Source: Paremcibacter sp048266545
Lineage (GTDB): Bacteria > Pseudomonadota > Alphaproteobacteria > Sphingomonadales > Emcibacteraceae
DNA: 64,000 bases
Assembly: GCA_048266545.1 (NCBI GenBank)
Contig: JBLWZH010000006.1
Coordinates: 57,427-121,426 of the forward strand
Reading direction: 5' to 3'
Shown: positions 60,017-64,000 of the stretch, piece after piece
Numbering within the stretch: position 1 is the stretch's first letter
Layout of the letters: each line of letters begins with the position of its first letter
The notes under the pieces: generated by a model
Told to the model about the DNA's origin: nothing
The model's input: the letters and a program-made list of their open reading frames with translations, nothing else
Database searches by the model: none
Position numbers and translations under genes: made by a program

Positions 60017-60073
60017 AACAATATTGCCTAATAATTAAGCGATTTTAATATCAGGCTAATTATTAGGCAATAT
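60017..60073. repeat. Perfect 19-bp inverted repeat in divergent nitrate promoter
   Basis: CAATATTGCCTAATAATTA (60017-60035) and its exact reverse complement TAATTATTAGGCAATATTG (60055-60073) flank a 19-base spacer. Each arm begins or ends with the 8-bp palindrome CAATATTG. It lies about 123 bp from the centre of the nirB sigma-54 promoter and about 184 bp from that of narK, normal enhancer distances. It is a likely binding site for an activator or repressor of both operons. It does not resemble the usual NtrC site (GCAC-N7-GTGC). Confidence 0.75.
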
Positions 60074-60220
60074 TGCCGATTTGGCCAAAGGAAAAGGGCT
60101 GAAATCCTCAGGTTAAAGAAAGAAAAATCTGAAGCCCTAGTCTATCCCCAGATGGAAACTTTAAAAGAATTCAGGGAGTAACATAGAAAATGGATGGCAT
60201 ATGTTGCGGCGCAATATTTT

Positions 60221-60236
60221 TGGCATGTTCTTTGCT
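60221..60236 (+). promoter_or_regulatory. Sigma-54 promoter for narK and the kinase-phosphatase gene
   Basis: TGGCAT-GTTCT-TTGCT (60221-60236), preceded by T, is the same TTGGCAT-N5-TTGCTT arrangement as the divergent promoter. Transcription would begin near 60248, 60 bases before the chosen narK ATG. It excludes the in-frame ATG at 60194, which lies upstream of the promoter. Confidence 0.8.
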
Positions 60237-60307
60237 TGATCTATAGGGCAGACAGAATAAACCGGACTTTCCTGGTTTATGTTGATAAACATATGAAGGA
60301 CTGTGTA

Positions 60308-61786
60308 ATGTCAAAATCAACTTCCCGGAAAATAGATATTTTCTCCTTCAAGGGGAAAACCAGGATATTGCATCTGTCATGGATGGCGTTTTTTATCACA
60401 TTTGTCGTCTGGTTCAACCATGCCCCGCTGATGGCGATCATTCGCGAGGATCTTGGGCTCAACAAGCAGCAGGTGACGGCGATATTGATATTGAATGTGG
60501 CCTTGACGATCCCGGCGCGGGTGATTATCGGCATGTTTGTCGATAAATTCGGGCCGCGGGCGGTTTATTCGTTCTTGTTGTTCATTTCCGGTTTTCTCTG
60601 TTTCTTTTTCGCGCTGGCCGACAGCTTTGAAACCATGGCGCTGGCGCGGTTTCTGATGGGCTTCGTCGGGGCGGGTTTTGTCATCGGCATTCGCCTGATC
60701 AGCGAATGGTTTCCGGCCCGCACGGTGGGGTTGGCCGAAGGAATTTATGGCGGCTGGGGCAATTTTGGGTCAGCTGCGGCGGCCCTGTCATTGCCGACTT
60801 TGGCCTTAATGTTCGGGGGCGACGACGGCTGGCGTTACGCCATCGGATTGACCGGTGTGATCGCAGTGATCTATTCCGCGGTCTTCTTCCTGACGGTGAG
60901 GAACACCCCCCGGGGGGCGACCTATTTCAAGCCCAATAAAGCAGGCGCCATGGAAATCTGCACGCCTCAGGATTTGGTGCTTTATATCATTATGAAAGCG
61001 CCGCTCTTTCTGGCCCTGGCGCTGTTGACCTGGAAGCTCGGGCCGCAAAATCTGAATATTCTCGGGGCCGCGGCGGAGATGTCCGTCTATGTCGCGCTGG
61101 TTGCGGTGTATCTGTATCAGGTTTACCATATCTTCAAGGTCAATGCAGAGGCTCTTGAATCCGGGGTGGATGAGCTTCACCGTTATAAATTCAAGCAGGT
61201 CGCGATCCTCAATCTGGCCTATCTGGTGACCTTTGGCTCTGAATTGGCCGTGGTGTCCATGCTGCCTTTATTTTTTATGGATGTTTTTGGTCTGTCGCCC
61301 GTCGCGGCGGGGATGGTCGCTTCCAGCTTCGCCTTCATGAATCTGGTTGCGCGGCCCAGCGGCGGATATTTCAGTGATAAATTCGGCCGCAAAAAGTCTT
61401 TGATGTTTCTGCTTGTCGGTTTGACGTTAGGCTATATTCTGATGTCCCAGATCACGTCGGATTGGTTTTTGCCGCTGGCTGTAGTAGCCTGTATGTGCTG
61501 TTCTTTCTTTGTCCAGGCGGGTGAAGGGGCGGTTTTCGCCACGGTGCCGCTGATTAAAAGACGCATGACGGGACAGATTGCAGGCATGGTCGGGGCGTAC
61601 GGCAATGTGGGCGGGGTATGTTTCCTTATGGTTCTGTCTTTTGTCTCGCCCCAGGTCTTTTTCCTGGTGATCGGCGGGGCCGCTATTGTCACTTTTCTGC
61701 TGGTCGCACTATTTATGGATGAGCCGGAAGGCGAGATCGCGGAAATTCTGCCCGACGGGACCATTGAGATGATCAAGGTCAGTTAG
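60308..61786 (+). CDS. narK: Nitrate/nitrite MFS transporter (NarK/NasA-type)
   Basis: A 492-residue major facilitator of the nitrate-nitrite porter family, with 12 predicted helices. The first reads SWMAFFITFVVWFNHAPLMAIIREDL. Nitrate-signature glycine-rich segments occur in TM5 (EGIYGGWGNFGSAAAALSLP) and TM11 (GQIAGMVGAYGNVGGVCFL), and the substrate-binding Arg is in the ALARFLMGFVGAGFVIGIRLISEWFP region. The ATG at 60308 has AAGGA 7 bases upstream and lies downstream of the sigma-54 promoter. It supplies nitrate to NasA. A gene for a kinase-phosphatase follows after 9 bp. Confidence 0.93.
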   Translation: MSKSTSRKIDIFSFKGKTRILHLSWMAFFITFVVWFNHAPLMAIIREDLGLNKQQVTAILILNVALTIPARVIIGMFVDKFGPRAVYSFLLFISGFLCFFFALADSFETMALARFLMGFVGAGFVIGIRLISEWFPARTVGLAEGIYGGWGNFGSAAAALSLPTLALMFGGDDGWRYAIGLTGVIAVIYSAVFFLTVRNTPRGATYFKPNKAGAMEICTPQDLVLYIIMKAPLFLALALLTWKLGPQNLNILGAAAEMSVYVALVAVYLYQVYHIFKVNAEALESGVDELHRYKFKQVAILNLAYLVTFGSELAVVSMLPLFFMDVFGLSPVAAGMVASSFAFMNLVARPSGGYFSDKFGRKKSLMFLLVGLTLGYILMSQITSDWFLPLAVVACMCCSFFVQAGEGAVFATVPLIKRRMTGQIAGMVGAYGNVGGVCFLMVLSFVSPQVFFLVIGGAAIVTFLLVALFMDEPEGEIAEILPDGTIEMIKVS

Positions 61787-61795
61787 GATGAACTG

Positions 61796-63490
61796 ATGAC
61801 GGATATCACCATCGGCGCCTATTCCGACAAGGGCGTCAAAGAGGAGAATGAAGATTCCTACGGCGTCATGTTCCCGGAAAGAGAACAGGAGTTGACCAAG
61901 GGAATTGCAATAGCTCTTGCCGATGGAATGAGCGGAAGTCAGGCCGGTAAAGCGGCCAGTGAAACCTGTGTTAAATGCCTGCTGCAGGATTATTTCGCGA
62001 CACCCGACAGCTGGAGTGTTAAAAAATCGGTTAGTAAAATTTTATTGGCGACAAATAGTTGGATGTTTGGCCAGGGGCAATCGGTTTATGGGTCTGACCT
62101 GGGCATGGTAAGTACGCTCAGCGCCATGATAATCAAGTCTGGAAGCGCTTATATTTTCCACATTGGCGACAGCCGTATCAGCCTTCTGCGGGATGATGCC
62201 GTTGAGCAACTCACAACAGATCACAGGTATGGTAAAAGCAATTATCTGGCCCGGGCTATGGGAACGGGTAAGACTCTCGAAATTGATTATCGGGTTATTG
62301 ATGTGCAGGAAAATGATATTTTCATCCTGACCACGGATGGGGTTCATGAATTTATTCTAAATAGTGAAATGAAGCATTTGATTATACAGAATAAAGATGA
62401 TCTGGATATCGCGGCTCAGTGTATCTGTGACAAGGCTTTGGATAATGGCGGTACTGATAATCTTACCTGTCAGATCATCAGTATGGATAACATATCCGAC
62501 TTTCAGAAAACGCGGAGTTTGATCAATCGCGCCGGCCTGTCTTTCCCGCCGCCTCTTGAAATAGGAATGGTGCTGGAGGGGTATAGGGTGTTGCGGGAGC
62601 TGCATGCCAATGCGCGAAGTCAGGTCTACCTGGCCGAAGATATATCGACAGGGGACTTGGTGGGCCTGAAGACGCCGTCGGCTAATTTTGATGATGATGC
62701 CCGATATATGGAATTATTCCACCGGGAAGAATGGATTGGCGCCCAGGTTAAGTCGCCGCATATCTTGAAAATAATCCCGCCGAAGGCCAAGAGGCGATTT
62801 CTGTATTATGTTACGGAATATATTGAAGGGCAGACACTGCGGGAATGGATCGCTGATCATCCCGAGCCCGATATGGCTAAGGTGCGGGATATTCTTCGTC
62901 AACTGATACGGGGATTACGGTCCCTGCATCGCCTTGATATGGTGCATCAGGATTTGAAGCCTGAAAACATCATGATTGATCAGGCGGGAACCGTTAAAAT
63001 AATTGATTTTGGGTCTGTTAAAGTGGCCAGTATAGCTGAGGGGGCGGATATGAACCGGCCTCAAATGCCCGCGGGCGCAGTTGAGTATACGGCGCCGGAG
63101 TATTTGCTTTATGGTGACGGTGATCATCTCTCCGACCTTTATGCGCTGGGGGTGGTTATCTATGAGATTCTGACTCATAGGCTGCCGTATGGGAAAGGTT
63201 TTTCTTCTATTCGCCTTGCGCGCCGGCTGGATTATATTCCGGCAACGATTGTTAATCCCGACATTCCGCCATGGATTGATGCGGTTCTGAAAAAAGCCGT
63301 TGAAAAAGATCCGCGCGAGAGATATCAGAGTTTTTCCCAGTTTGAACGGGATTTTACCCTGCCGCCTGCGATGCAGGGTAAAAAAGAATTCTCTCCACTT
63401 CTGGAAAGAAATCCGCTGTTATTCTGGCGCGGTCTGTGCTTTCTATTGGCCCTGGCGCTGGTGATTTCCCTGCTGGTGGATAAGAATTGA
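61796..63490 (+). CDS. Bifunctional PP2C phosphatase and Ser/Thr kinase, membrane-anchored
   Basis: A 564-residue fusion. The N-terminal PP2C domain (about 4-235) has NEDSYG, ALADGMSGSQAG, FHIGDSRISLLR, LTTDGVHEF and GGTDNLTCQI, with the metal Asp residues. A Hanks-type kinase follows (about 262-525): Lys in GLKTPS, Glu in REEW, the catalytic loop as VHQDLKPENIM (HQD in place of HRD), DFGSVKVA, and APEYLLYGDGDHLSDLYALGVVIYEILTHRLPYG. A C-terminal helix (LCFLLALALVISLLV) anchors it in the membrane. It is cotranscribed with narK; similar genes occur in nitrate assimilation clusters of other bacteria. It may regulate transport or reductase activity. Confidence 0.93.
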   Translation: MTDITIGAYSDKGVKEENEDSYGVMFPEREQELTKGIAIALADGMSGSQAGKAASETCVKCLLQDYFATPDSWSVKKSVSKILLATNSWMFGQGQSVYGSDLGMVSTLSAMIIKSGSAYIFHIGDSRISLLRDDAVEQLTTDHRYGKSNYLARAMGTGKTLEIDYRVIDVQENDIFILTTDGVHEFILNSEMKHLIIQNKDDLDIAAQCICDKALDNGGTDNLTCQIISMDNISDFQKTRSLINRAGLSFPPPLEIGMVLEGYRVLRELHANARSQVYLAEDISTGDLVGLKTPSANFDDDARYMELFHREEWIGAQVKSPHILKIIPPKAKRRFLYYVTEYIEGQTLREWIADHPEPDMAKVRDILRQLIRGLRSLHRLDMVHQDLKPENIMIDQAGTVKIIDFGSVKVASIAEGADMNRPQMPAGAVEYTAPEYLLYGDGDHLSDLYALGVVIYEILTHRLPYGKGFSSIRLARRLDYIPATIVNPDIPPWIDAVLKKAVEKDPRERYQSFSQFERDFTLPPAMQGKKEFSPLLERNPLLFWRGLCFLLALALVISLLVDKN

Positions 63491-63549
63491 GTACGTCCTT
63501 GTTGATTATGTAAGTTGTGTGCTCCAATACCTCGGCTGACACGTAAAAT

Positions 63550-63855
63550 TCAAGCTCTCATTTTCTCGCGCAGTATCTCATAGGGTGTTTTTCCTTTCAA
63601 GGCGGCATGTGGTCTTTGCAGGTTATAAAAGGCTTCCCACGCATCCAATTTGGCCCGTAAATCCACATCCCCCTTATAGTCGATGAATTGGTAAAATTCC
63701 TGCTTGTCAGTAAGGTGTGATCGTTCGACTTTGCCATTTAAGTTGGGGCTGGCGGGCTTGATATACACATGGATCATGCCCAGATCCTCCACATGCCAGT
63801 GAAACTTGGCCTGGAACTCGCTACCATAGCATATACGGAAGGAACGATTTGCCAC
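63550..63855 (-). pseudogene. IS481-type transposase, C-terminal fragment
   Basis: About 101 codons of an integrase-core transposase of the IS481/IS3 kind. Visible: GSEFQAKFHWHVEDLG (after the second catalytic Asp region), HVYIKPASPNLNGKVERSHLTDKQEFYQ (with the catalytic Glu) and FYNLQRPHAALKGKTPYEIL. The first part of the protein is missing. The usual TDNGSEF is altered to CYGSEF, so the catalytic Asp is lost. Start is a GTG of convenience. It is a decayed insertion sequence next to the kinase gene. Confidence 0.8.
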
Positions 63856-64000
63856 CTGCTTCTGGAGGGAAGCCCTTAGGGCTGAGCGAAGGAATCAGGT
63901 GGCCATGACCGGCGTGCAAGCCTCTAGTAGTGCGCACCATTTAAATTGTTAAGTTATATCTTTGGGGGTTGCAGTGGGTTGTGATTAGTGATTCAATCAC
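63856..64000. other. Window edge, mobile-element debris
   Basis: No gene is visible. The final bases GTGATTCAATCAC (63988-64000) form a palindrome of the kind found at some insertion-sequence ends, and GTGATT is repeated at 63981. The sequence continues out of the window, so an element boundary cannot be confirmed. Confidence 0.3.

Noticed and set aside
60184..60216. Second sigma-54-like site TGGCATATGTTGC
   Set aside because: The GG and GC are only 8 bases apart instead of 10; the site at 60221 is correctly spaced.
59931..60220. Classic NtrC binding sites in the divergent nitrate promoter
   Set aside because: No convincing GCAC-N7-GTGC site was found by eye; only the 19-bp inverted repeat stands out, so NtrC binding is not claimed.
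1..64000. CRISPR arrays, tRNA or rRNA genes, riboswitches
   Set aside because: No regularly spaced direct repeats, cloverleaf sequences, rRNA segments or known riboswitch cores were recognised by reading; a covariance-model search would be decisive.

Overview
The window looks like a chromosomal segment of a Gram-negative bacterium, most likely an alphaproteobacterium from a marine or aquatic setting. This is inferred from the 14-subunit NADH dehydrogenase, three large TonB-dependent receptors, lipoproteins and Tat substrates, and the D-glutamate pair dgcN/dgcA. No rRNA or tRNA was seen, so the taxonomic placement is tentative. Base composition by eye is uneven: the nuo block and the 27-39 kb metabolic block are very G+C rich, while the copper cluster (19.7-27 kb), the nap cluster (39.8-46 kb) and the 46-54 kb block are clearly less so. 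This suggests a mosaic of acquired modules; it was not computed.

1-15.9 kb: a complex I operon in permuted order, nuoH(partial)-I, a CBS-domain gene, nuoJ-K, two MrpD/NuoL-like antiporter subunits separated by a small membrane protein, nuoM-N, then nuoA-B-C-D-E-F-G. There is no ordinary nuoL. Four antiporter-like subunits are encoded instead of the usual three, and one has Asn where the pumping Lys of TM7 should be. 15.8-19.5 kb: a convergent PQQ sugar dehydrogenase, an RNA 2',3'-cyclic phosphodiesterase (thpR), a MITE-like element and a DEAD-box RNA helicase.

19.7-27.0 kb: a Cus-type copper/silver efflux operon (Cys-rich exported protein, DUF411 lipoprotein, TolC-like channel, CusB with a fused CusF domain and a Met/His tail, CusA), closed by a strong terminator. 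27.3-29.3 kb: dgcN-dgcA (D-glutamate catabolism), followed by the broken 5' end of a gamma-glutamyltransferase gene. 29.9-39.6 kb: a TonB receptor, an AraC regulator, an EF-hand lipoprotein, an XRE-cupin regulator convergent with a BKACE/aminotransferase pair, and a SulP transporter.

39.8-46.0 kb: periplasmic nitrate reductase in the order napFDAGHBC, preceded by two TTGA-N6-TCAA (FNR-type) boxes; napF has a probable one-base frameshift at its start. 46.6-54.3 kb: AraC regulator, TonB receptor, PQQ/heme alcohol dehydrogenase, TonB receptor. 54.4-63.5 kb: assimilatory nitrate reduction, with nirB-nirD-nasA diverging from a nitrate transporter and a PP2C phosphatase-Ser/Thr kinase fusion. The divergent promoter region has two near-identical sigma-54 promoters facing outward around a perfect 19-bp inverted repeat, which is the clearest regulatory structure in the window. 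The right edge holds a decayed IS481-type transposase fragment.

In functional terms, the segment couples NADH oxidation (complex I), periplasmic quinone-linked oxidations (PQQ enzymes), anaerobic or redox-balancing nitrate reduction (Nap) and nitrogen assimilation (Nas/Nir), with separate copper defence and amino-acid modules between them.
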